NCBI GenBank assembly: GCA_964510955.1
Contig: CAZEDW010000040.1
Span: forward strand, 1 to 34,776
Source of the DNA: JAFLCM01 sp964510955
GTDB lineage: Bacteria > Planctomycetota > Phycisphaerae > Phycisphaerales > UBA1924
Direction: 5' to 3'
DNA length: 34,776 bases
Shown here: in pieces, positions 28,277 to 34,776 of the stretch
Numbering within the stretch: the first letter of the stretch is position 1
Layout: the number at the start of each line of letters is the position of its first letter
The notes under the pieces: generated by a model
Told to the model about the DNA's origin: nothing
What the model saw: only the letters and a program-made list of their open reading frames with translations
The model's database searches: none
Made by a program: the position numbers and the translations under genes

Positions 28277-29635
28277 ATGGCCGTCATCCGTTCCACGGGC
28301 GGGCCGCTCCCGCCCATGCAGTACCAGAGCCAGGGCGTCGAGTCCAACTTCGGCGCCCCCGCCCTGGGCAGCGGCTCGTCCGCCGGCGCATGCCTCGCCC
28401 GCTCGGGCTTCGCCCGCGCCGTCATCGCCCCGCCCTCGGCCGGCACGCACCTGCTGGTCCTCGCCGATTCCATCTGGACCCTGGAGACCGCGCCCCGCGC
28501 CGCCGGCGGCATCGTCAAGGCGCTGGGCCCCGCCAACTGGAAGGGCTGGACCGCCCAGGGCATCCACAACACCAACAGCGAGGCGGTGGTGGTGTTCAAG
28601 CAGTACGCCGGGACCGACGCCACGTTCAACCAGCGCGTGCCCCGCGTCGGCGTCGGCGGCGGCGCCCTGACCGCCACGACCTACCTCGCCGGGAACCTCC
28701 CCTGCGACGACACCGAGATCGTGCTCGGCGCCACCCCGCCCGCCGACGGGACCAACCTGCTGTACTTCCAGCCCTCCACCACCTTTCCGTGGCGCAACGG
28801 CCCGTGGTGGCAGGGGCAGGCGGTCCGCGCCCGGCTCATCTACGCGGTCAAGAACAACGACAACTTCGGCGTGCGCGTCCGCGGCAGTGCCGACGGCGGC
28901 TCGACCACCGCGCAGACGCTCACCGACGCGCCCACCAGCGGCGACGGCTCGGTGGAGGTCCGCACCCTCGACGTGAGCTGCGGGACGCCCGTGGTCCCCG
29001 GCGGCGTCCCGCGCCTTACCGTGCAGGTGTACGCCGACGGCGTGACCAGCAACGCCAACCGCTCGGTCGCCATCCTGGGCTGCAAGTTCTACCTCGCGTG
29101 CAAGCACGGCCTGGAGATGACCATCGTGGCCACCCAGGGCTGGGGCCTGCTCGACCACGGCCTGGCCACCGTCTGCTCCGACGCGGTCCGCAAGAGCTTC
29201 CTCGACGCCCTGGGCCGGCCCAACGCCGTGCTGAGCATGATCGGCGCGAACCTCAAGGGCACCGCCGGCGCGCAGGAGACCGGCGGCGGGAACCTCGAGG
29301 CCGGCAACTACACCAACTTCAAGGTCAACGCCCAGGCGATGATCGACAAGTACCGCACGCTCCTGGGCCAGCTCGACAGCTCGCTGGCCACCGTGCCCTG
29401 GTGCCTGATGAGCCCGTACAAGACCGCCGCCCGCAGCGACACCGAGCTGCAGGGCATCAACGCCGCGTACGCCGAGCTCGCCAACGAGATGGTCAACGTC
29501 GCCCACCTCAACGGCACCATCCGCCTCAGCGGCCGCGTGCAGACCAGCGACGGGACCCACCCCAACACCGCCGGGGCCGAGGCCCTGGCCGCCGGCCTCG
29601 ACGCCGCCCTGCGCTCCGCGCTGGCCGAGTGGTGA
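28277..29635 (+). CDS. SGNH/GDSL-type hydrolase, probable tail spike
   Basis: 452 residues. The SGNH blocks can be placed: LLVLADSI with Ser65 (ADS instead of GDS) as nucleophile, SMIGANLKG with Asn325, and SDGTHPN with the D425/H428 pair. These residues are typical of esterases that deacetylate surface polysaccharide. The spacing from Ser65 to Asn325 is long; a beta-rich insertion of about 180 residues (100-280) sits in between, possibly a binding module. It follows two fibre-type genes by 3 bases, so it is a good candidate for a receptor-binding enzyme. Catalysis is not proven. Confidence 0.7.
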   Translation: MAVIRSTGGPLPPMQYQSQGVESNFGAPALGSGSSAGACLARSGFARAVIAPPSAGTHLLVLADSIWTLETAPRAAGGIVKALGPANWKGWTAQGIHNTNSEAVVVFKQYAGTDATFNQRVPRVGVGGGALTATTYLAGNLPCDDTEIVLGATPPADGTNLLYFQPSTTFPWRNGPWWQGQAVRARLIYAVKNNDNFGVRVRGSADGGSTTAQTLTDAPTSGDGSVEVRTLDVSCGTPVVPGGVPRLTVQVYADGVTSNANRSVAILGCKFYLACKHGLEMTIVATQGWGLLDHGLATVCSDAVRKSFLDALGRPNAVLSMIGANLKGTAGAQETGGGNLEAGNYTNFKVNAQAMIDKYRTLLGQLDSSLATVPWCLMSPYKTAARSDTELQGINAAYAELANEMVNVAHLNGTIRLSGRVQTSDGTHPNTAGAEALAAGLDAALRSALAEW

Positions 29636-29768
29636 AAGTTTCTTCACAACCCGCTGAACCGGCCCCATAAAAAGGCCGTATGCCCTCTCTGGCTGAATCC
29701 GACCGGCTGACAGCCATTCCACGCTCACGGACGGGCCCCGCGAAAGCATCGAAACCACGGAGTTTTCG

Positions 29769-30965
29769 ATGAAGTGGCTTGCTTTGTTCACAAGATGTGG
29801 AAAACTCATCAATGCTGTGATTCACCCGACCACCAACCTCCGGTTGGCGGACGGCCCCGGCGCGGGCGTGCTGCTCGCGGACATCGAGCTCTGGGTCGTT
29901 CACCTGACCACCGTCGAGGACCTCTCCGACACGACGGTGAAGAAGTACCGCCGCGACGCGGGGAACCTGGTCGCCGAGCTCAAGCTGCGGTCCTGGGCCG
30001 ACCTGACCGAGGCCGCCGTGGCCGGCTGGCTGGCGGCCCACAAGCAGGACCAGGCCAGCCCCAAGCGACGCAAGAACCTCCTGAGCTGCGCCCGGGCCCT
30101 GTGCCGCTGGCTGGTGAGTTCAGGCCGCGTCCCCCACGACCCAACCAAGAACCTGCGGATCAGAGATCGGGGGAAGGGCGGGCGCGGGATGCGTCCCTTC
30201 ACCGTGGACGAGGCGCGGCGCCTGCTGGCCTGGACCGCCAGACATGACCGCGATGCGAACAAACGTAACACCCGGCGGCTGCCGTTCTACACGTTCCTGT
30301 TGTTCACCGGCCTGCGGCACTCCGAGGCCCGCCGCGTGCGGTGGCGCGACATCGACGGCGTGAACCGCGAGCTGCGCGTGCTGGGCAAGGACCGCGCCGA
30401 GACGCGGATCACCCTGGCCGACAGCGTGCTGAACCTGCTGGAAACACTGCCGAAAGCGGACTCCGGCGCGCGGGTGTTCCCGCAGGCGGTGTCGCTCAAC
30501 ACGCTCCGGGCCGACATCGCCGCGGCGGGGATCGACCCGCGCCGCGTGGGGTTCCACAGCTTCCGCAAGACGCTGGCGACCAGCCTGCACACGCGCGTGG
30601 GCCTGTCGCTGAAAGAAATTTCCCAGCAGACGCGGCACGCTTCAATTGCCGTTCTGGAGCGGAGTTACATCGAGCCCGAGGCCGCGCCCATGGCCGCGGC
30701 GCTGGCCGAGTTAGAACGAATCGTGAAAAAAGTGCTTGACACGGACGGGGGGACGCCCGATAGTTCATGTGCTGTGATTCGCACAACCCTCCAACCTGAG
30801 CCACCGACCCACGGCCCGAGCCGCCGGGGTCTTGTCGCTGATTCCATGCGAATCACAGCAAGCGACGAGACCTTCGGCTCGGACCGTGGCAACGGCCCGG
30901 ACGGGAAAGCGGAGAGGGGGGGATTCGAACCCCCGATAGGGATTTTGGTCCCTATAACGGTTTAG
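29769..30965 (+). CDS. int: Tyrosine integrase (phage site-specific recombinase)
   Basis: 398 residues. An N-terminal SAM-like core-binding domain (about 35-125) precedes the catalytic domain: R183 in TGLRHSEA, H263 and R266 in HSFRKT, H290 in QQTRHAS, and nucleophile Y300 in LERSYIEPE. Members catalyse phage integration and excision. GGAG at 29759-29762 is well spaced for the ATG at 29769. The frame continues about 98 residues past Y300, through an inverted repeat and into tRNA-Ser; the last residues (RGGFEPPIGILV) are read from tRNA sequence. The functional C-terminus therefore probably differs in the free phage form. Confidence 0.9.
   Translation: MKWLALFTRCGKLINAVIHPTTNLRLADGPGAGVLLADIELWVVHLTTVEDLSDTTVKKYRRDAGNLVAELKLRSWADLTEAAVAGWLAAHKQDQASPKRRKNLLSCARALCRWLVSSGRVPHDPTKNLRIRDRGKGGRGMRPFTVDEARRLLAWTARHDRDANKRNTRRLPFYTFLLFTGLRHSEARRVRWRDIDGVNRELRVLGKDRAETRITLADSVLNLLETLPKADSGARVFPQAVSLNTLRADIAAAGIDPRRVGFHSFRKTLATSLHTRVGLSLKEISQQTRHASIAVLERSYIEPEAAPMAAALAELERIVKKVLDTDGGTPDSSCAVIRTTLQPEPPTHGPSRRGLVADSMRITASDETFGSDRGNGPDGKAERGGFEPPIGILVPITV
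29813..29825 (+). repeat. TGCTGTGATTC site 1 (inside int)
   Basis: TGCTGTGATTCAC, sharing its first 11 bases with the site at 30770. It lies within codons 15-19 of the integrase gene. Possible integrase or excisionase binding site. Confidence 0.55.
30770..30860. repeat. 14-bp inverted repeat flanking the 3' end of the int catalytic region
   Basis: TGCTGTGATTCGCA (30770-30783) and TGCGAATCACAGCA (30847-30860) are exact reverse complements, 63 bases apart, 50-140 bases from the tRNA. Location next to the junction suggests arm-type sites of attP/attR. Confidence 0.65.
30910..30965. other. Prophage-host junction (att) at the tRNA 3' end
   Basis: The tRNA 3' end faces the integrase gene and the integrase frame runs into the tRNA, so the crossover core should lie within the 3' half of the tRNA. 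The exact core cannot be set because the partner att site lies outside the window. Confidence 0.6.
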
Positions 30966-31000
30966 CAAACCGTCGCCTTCAGCCGCTCGGCCACCTCTCC
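30910..31000 (-). tRNA. tRNA-Ser(GCU)
   Basis: 91 bases with the features of a class II serine tRNA. Acceptor arms GGAGAGG (31000-30994) and CCTCTCC (30917-30911) pair, with discriminator G at 30910. T stem GGGGG...CCCCC surrounds TTCGAAT. The anticodon arm ACGGTTTGCTAAACCGT carries GCT, and a long variable arm (TAGGGACCAAAATCCCTA) is present. CCA is not encoded. Serine GCU tRNAs are common phage integration targets. Confidence 0.95.
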
Positions 31001-31135
31001 GGTGATGGGCTGGGCCGGTATTGTCGGGCGCTCACGGGGCCGTGTCAATCAACCGTCGCGAGGGTGGGATTGGCGGCTGGGATTCATCGCGAGGCGCCGC
31101 GGCAAGTGAATCCTGCCGGGCACTTCGGCGGGCCG

Positions 31136-32383
31136 CTAGCGTGGCGTCCGGCTCAGCTTGAGCAGCAGGTGGGCCAGGAGGGCGCAGCGCTCGGTGAGGC
31201 TGCCGAGGTCGATCCACTCGTCGTGGGTGTGGAGGCCGCCGCCGCGCACGCCGAGGCTGTCGATCGTGGGCAGGCCCGCGTCCTGCATGATGTTGCCGTC
31301 GCAGACGCCGCCGGTGGATGCGAAGGGGAGTTGCTGGCCCAGTGACGCGGCCACCTCGCGTGCCATGAGCGCGAGGCGCTCGGTTTGCATCGTCGTGGGT
31401 TTGGCGGGGCGGTTGAGCGAGTGACGCACCCGGACGCGCGGCGCCTCGGCGTCGCCTCCAGAGTTGATCGCCTCCAATCCCGCCCGGAACCGCTCGCTTG
31501 CCTGTTCGTTCGGGAACCGCACGTTGCCCCAGGCGGCGGCGTAGTCGGGGACAATATTGGTCGCCGCGCCGCCCTTGAGCGGGCCGACGTTGACGGTGAC
31601 GCCGGCGCCGGGATCGCTCAGGGCCTCCACGCGGGTGAGGGCCCGGGCGAGGGCGTAGACGGCGCTCGCACCTTTTTCGAAGTCGCGCCCGGCGTGGGCC
31701 GAGCGCCCGAACGCCTCGACGATGAACTGGCCCGATCCTTTGCGCTCGATGGCGAGCGAGCCGTCGGGCAGGGCCGGTTCGGTGGCGAGGCCCCATGTGT
31801 GCCGCCGGCTCTCGGCGGCCAGCGCGTCGCGGGAGTGGTATGACCCCGTCTCCTCGTCGGAGTTGAAGAAGTAGGTCCACGGGATGTCGGCGAGCAGGCC
31901 GCATTCGGCGAGCGCTTCGAGCGCGTGCAGGGCGATGACGATGCCGCCCTTCATGTCCACCACGCCGGGGCCGACGGCACGGGCGCCGTCGGGGCTGGGC
32001 TGGTATTTCAGGAACGGACCCGCGGGGTCAAAGACGGTGTCGAGGTGCGAGGCGATGAGGATGCTGGGCTTGGCGCTCCCCCCGACGGGAGGATTGCATC
32101 GGCAGATGGCGGCGGGCGGGATCGTTGCGCGGGGGGCCGGCTTGGATGTCTGGGAGTCTGCGACCAGCCAATCTGGTCGCGGCTCGCCGGGGACCAGTTC
32201 AACCCGGGCACCCAGGGCGCGGCAGCGCGTGGTCACCAGCTCGCGAAGCTCTTCGAGTCCGGGCGTGTGATTGAAGCCGGTGGGGATGTTGACGTAGCGC
32301 TCAAGGTCGGCGCGCATGGCCCCGGTTCTGCGAGCGATGGCGGGGGTGAGATTGTCGGCGATTTTGGCCATCGGGTGCCGCAT
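31136..32383 (-). CDS. M20 family metallopeptidase (carboxypeptidase-like)
   Basis: 415 residues from the ATG at 32383. M20 metal ligands are visible: H113 and D115 in ASHLDTVFDP, bridging D143 in VVDMKGG, catalytic E177 with E178 in SDEETGS, E202 in ATEPALPDG, and a C-terminal histidine (H385 or H387) in GLHTHDEW. A dimerisation-domain histidine (H230) in RSAHAGRD also fits. Such enzymes cleave terminal amino acids from peptides or N-acyl amino acids; substrate unknown. Cytoplasmic, as no signal is seen. Alternative starts are 32371 and 32407. It stops with TAG, so the host uses TAG normally. It diverges from the antiporter gene. Confidence 0.85.
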   Translation of the reverse strand: MRHPMAKIADNLTPAIARRTGAMRADLERYVNIPTGFNHTPGLEELRELVTTRCRALGARVELVPGEPRPDWLVADSQTSKPAPRATIPPAAICRCNPPVGGSAKPSILIASHLDTVFDPAGPFLKYQPSPDGARAVGPGVVDMKGGIVIALHALEALAECGLLADIPWTYFFNSDEETGSYHSRDALAAESRRHTWGLATEPALPDGSLAIERKGSGQFIVEAFGRSAHAGRDFEKGASAVYALARALTRVEALSDPGAGVTVNVGPLKGGAATNIVPDYAAAWGNVRFPNEQASERFRAGLEAINSGGDAEAPRVRVRHSLNRPAKPTTMQTERLALMAREVAASLGQQLPFASTGGVCDGNIMQDAGLPTIDSLGVRGGGLHTHDEWIDLGSLTERCALLAHLLLKLSRTPR

Positions 32384-32416
32384 GGTACGGCGTGCGGAGC
32401 CTACCATCGCCCCCCT

Positions 32417-34168
32417 ATGGCCCTTTGGATGCTGGCGAGCACCGACTCGTCGCTCTCCCCCATCTTCCTTGACATGCTTGTGATCCTCGCCGCCGCCGGC
32501 GTGGTGGCGGTGGTGGCGCAGCGGCTGCGGCTTTCGACGGTCCCGGCTTATCTCGTGACGGGGATGCTGATCGGGCCGGGGGCGCTGGGGTTGGTGCGAA
32601 CGCCGGAGAATGTCCGCGAGGTCTCGGGGCTGGCGGTGATCCTGCTGCTGTTCGGCATCGGTCTGCACATGGACCTGTCGGTGCTGCGCGACGGGCTGCG
32701 CCGGCTGATCATCGCGACGGTGCTGATGACCCTGGGCAGCGCGGCGGCGCTGTGGCCCATCGGACGCATCATGGGGCTGACCCCACCGGCGGCGATCGCG
32801 GTGGGCATCGCGCTGGCGATGAGCTCGACGGTGGTGGTGCTGCGGATTCTCCAGGGGCGGCGCGAACTGAACAAGGCCGAGGGGCGGCTCAGCATCGGCA
32901 TCCTGGTGATCCAGGACCTGGTGGCGATCGCGCTGCTCCTGGTGCTGCCGCCGCTCGCCAAGTGGAACGGCACAGGCACGGCGGGGATGCTGGCGTCGCC
33001 GGCGGAGCTCTCCTGGTGGGGGGTGCTGGCGTCGATGTCGATCAACGCACTGGTAGCGATGCTCGGCGTGGCGTGCCTGGCGGGGCTGGGGAAGTTTGTG
33101 CTGCCGTGGCTGCTGGAGCAGGCGGTGAAGCGCAGCAACGCCACGGAGGTGACCACGGTCATCTCGATCGCGGCGGCGATGGGGGCCGCCGGGGTGACGC
33201 AGATCGTCGGACTGGGCCCGGCGCTGGGGGCGTTCCTGGCGGGGTTCATGCTCTCTTTGACCCTGTTCCGGCACCAGCTGGGGAGCCAGATCGGGGCGAT
33301 CCGTGACCTGTTCGCGGCGGTGTTCTTCACGGCTATCGGGATGAGCGTCGAGCTGTCGCTGCTGTGGAATCACTTCGGCACGATCGCGCTGGTGACGGGG
33401 CTCATGCTCGTGATCAAAGCGGTCGTGATCGGCGTGGTCGCCTGGGGCACCGGCAGCACCGGCAACCTGGCGTTCCGCGCCGGGTTCTACCTGGCGCAGG
33501 CGGGGGAGTTCTCGATCGTGATCCTGGCGGCGTGCCAGTCGCAAAGGCTGAAGCTGCTCACTGCGGAAGAGGCCGGCATGGCCGTCTCGGCGGTGGTGCT
33601 GAGCCTGGTGGCGACGCCGGCGCTGGTGAGCGCGGCGTGCCGGATCGGCGCCAGACTGCCCCCGATCGCCGCGGCGCCATGGGCACGCTGGGAGGTCGGC
33701 GGCGCCGCGGGGAGCGGGGGTCACGGCGCGCCGGCGCGGGGCGAGCGTCACGCCATCATCGCGGGCTTCGGCCTGGTGGGGCGGGCCGTGGCGGACGAGT
33801 TGAAGAAGATCGGCGTCACCACCACCATCGTCGAGATGAATCCGTCCACGGTGAAGCGTCAGAACACGCTGGGGCGGAGCATCATGTTTGGCGATATTTC
33901 CTCGCCCGAGATCCTGGAGACCGCCGGCATCCACGAGGCCGATGCGCTGATCCTGACCATCCCGGACGAGGAAAGCGTCCTGAGGGCGTGCAAGACGGCG
34001 CGCCAGATGCACCCGGACATCCCCATTATCGCCCGCTGCAACTTCGTGAGCCAGGGCGTCCTGGCCGCCGGGCTGGGCGCCAGCGGCGTGGTGGTTGAAG
34101 AGATGGCGACAGCGAAGGAGATGGAACGCGTCGTGGCGTCGGTACTTGGGCGCAACGGAGGAGCCTGA
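32417..34168 (+). CDS. KefB/KefC-type cation:proton antiporter with RCK domain
   Basis: 583 residues. The first ~420 carry about 12 hydrophobic segments, with CPA2 motifs LLLFGIGLHMDL and AFLAGFMLSL and GFYLAQAGEFSIVIL. A cytoplasmic RCK (TrkA-N) domain starts near 444 with the dinucleotide fold IIAGFGLVGRAV and the acidic end of strand two IVEMNP. Members exchange K+ or Na+ for protons under ligand control by the RCK domain. No glutathione-specific motif can be assigned, so KefB/KefC is only a family label. The start ATG lies about 33 bases from the divergent M20 start, so both promoters must be compact or overlap the genes. Confidence 0.85.
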   Translation: MALWMLASTDSSLSPIFLDMLVILAAAGVVAVVAQRLRLSTVPAYLVTGMLIGPGALGLVRTPENVREVSGLAVILLLFGIGLHMDLSVLRDGLRRLIIATVLMTLGSAAALWPIGRIMGLTPPAAIAVGIALAMSSTVVVLRILQGRRELNKAEGRLSIGILVIQDLVAIALLLVLPPLAKWNGTGTAGMLASPAELSWWGVLASMSINALVAMLGVACLAGLGKFVLPWLLEQAVKRSNATEVTTVISIAAAMGAAGVTQIVGLGPALGAFLAGFMLSLTLFRHQLGSQIGAIRDLFAAVFFTAIGMSVELSLLWNHFGTIALVTGLMLVIKAVVIGVVAWGTGSTGNLAFRAGFYLAQAGEFSIVILAACQSQRLKLLTAEEAGMAVSAVVLSLVATPALVSAACRIGARLPPIAAAPWARWEVGGAAGSGGHGAPARGERHAIIAGFGLVGRAVADELKKIGVTTTIVEMNPSTVKRQNTLGRSIMFGDISSPEILETAGIHEADALILTIPDEESVLRACKTARQMHPDIPIIARCNFVSQGVLAAGLGASGVVVEEMATAKEMERVVASVLGRNGGA

Positions 34169-34696
34169 GCCCGGGCCGCCCAGCCACACACTTCAGCACG
34201 CGCGCGACCGGCAACGGGGAGGAGCGCGCCGGTGGAAAAGCGGTGTGGTGGTTTGGATACAAGGGGTCGGCTGAGAGTCTGAAAGTGCGGATATTCAGAG
34301 AATCGGCGCGCAAAGTGTGTCCGAATTGTCAGGGCCCGCCGGGCTTCGTGATTCATAAACATTTGTGAAATAACACCTTACAAGTTTCGGTCCGCGCAGG
34401 GGGTGACATTGATCGGCGAACGGGCTTGCGGCTATGCGTTTGCTTCTTGCGGTCACTCCGCATGGTGCAAAAGGCGAATCTGTCCCCCCGCCAGCAAGTG
34501 ACATTGAATTCCAAGCGTCCAATCGGTCCGGTTCGTGGAACTCCGAACGCGGGCGCACCCTCCACACCCGCCCCTCCTGTTTCGCGGCGGCGCGGCTCGC
34601 CGGGATCGGCCCCGCGAGCCGCGCCGCACTGGTGCGTGTGCAGCGATCCGTGACAAGCAGATCCAACGTGACTCCTTGGTGCCCTCCGAGGTGTCG
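34169..34696. other. Intergenic region, no gene seen
   Basis: 528 bases between the antiporter and the dockerin-type gene. It contains AT-richer DNA near 34345-34385 (TTCATAAACATTTGTG), unusual for this genome and possibly a promoter or regulatory region, and the hairpin at 34587-34627. The small open frames are not convincing. Confidence 0.6.
34587..34627. terminator. 14-bp perfect inverted repeat
   Basis: GCGGCGCGGCTCGC (34587-34600) and GCGAGCCGCGCCGC (34614-34627) with a 13-base loop, 69 bases downstream of the minus-strand stop at 34697. It may act as a terminator for that gene, though there is no U tract. Confidence 0.5.
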
Positions 34697-34776
34697 TCAC
34701 GGGCACGCTTGTCCGAACCGTAGCAGCAGCAGCGTGAGGTCCTGGGTGTTGACGGCGCCGTCGGCGTTCAGATCCG
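34697..34776 (-). CDS. C-terminal end of a dockerin-like planctomycete protein (partial)
   Basis: Only the last 26 residues are visible before TGA at 34699-34697; the rest lies off the right edge. They read DLNADGAVNTQDLTLLLLRF followed by GQACP. This is the calcium-binding-loop-plus-helix ending (D-x-N-x-D-G-x-V-N-x-x-D-L) typical of dockerin-like C-terminal repeats on secreted planctomycete proteins, probably a surface or sorting module. It is the best taxonomic hint in the window. Confidence 0.75.
   Translation of the reverse strand, partial: DLNADGAVNTQDLTLLLLRFGQACP

Noticed and set aside
1..34776. CRISPR array
   Set aside because: No regularly spaced direct repeats with unique spacers were seen; the repeats present are palindromic elements without array structure.

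Overview
The window is very GC-rich. Most of it (1 to about 30,910) is the late part of a short-tailed, podovirus-like temperate phage, integrated at a tRNA-Ser gene. The last 3.8 kb is host chromosome. The host is probably a planctomycete, perhaps of the Phycisphaerae. The main clue is the C-terminal peptide of the partial gene at the right edge, a planctomycete-style dockerin-like ending (DLNADGAVNT...DLTLLLLRFG). This is an inference from one motif plus base composition. Only one prophage end is visible; the other lies left of base 1.

Layout. Bases 34-960 hold four small genes coupled by ATGA overlaps: a DUF1064 nuclease-like protein, a short basic protein and two zinc-ribbon proteins. Bases 957-5318 hold the packaging cassette: small terminase, a large terminase split into ATPase and nuclease ORFs, and portal. 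Bases 5315-6697 hold three small genes, one resembling the Acb2/Tad1 nucleotide-sponge family of anti-defence proteins. Bases 6782-9918 encode scaffold, major capsid and a probable head accessory protein. Bases 9976-17701 encode the head-tail adaptor, two tandem paralogous virion proteins, a small conserved phage protein, the tail hub/nozzle and several virion or ejection candidates. A minus-strand gene sits at 18030-18392. An 1859-residue virion protein fills 18571-24150. A second minus-strand island (24071-24956) follows, then a lysis-like pair (one-TM coiled-coil protein and lipoprotein), three fibre/spike genes ending in an SGNH hydrolase, and the tyrosine integrase reading into tRNA-Ser(GCU).

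How it works together: the terminase pair loads DNA through the portal into the scaffolded capsid. Adaptor and hub close the head, the large internal proteins are probably ejected with the DNA, and the fibre/esterase proteins bind or trim the host surface. The membrane protein and lipoprotein may act in envelope disruption. No repressor, replication gene or endolysin was recognised.

Most notable observations: (1) a palindromic repeat family present both inside the giant virion gene and in the intergenic island, with a perfect 44-bp repeat and hairpins whose tips differ yet stay paired; (2) the split large terminase, with three successive in-frame TAG codons through the cassette and no Walker A lysine; (3) the Acb2/Tad1-like gene; (4) a capsid Shine-Dalgarno displayed in a hairpin loop directly before the start codon; (5) repeats TGCTGTGATTC around and inside the integrase gene, probable recombination sites.

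Right of the tRNA lie host genes: an M20 metallopeptidase (minus), a divergent KefB/KefC-type antiporter (plus) and the end of the dockerin-type protein (minus).
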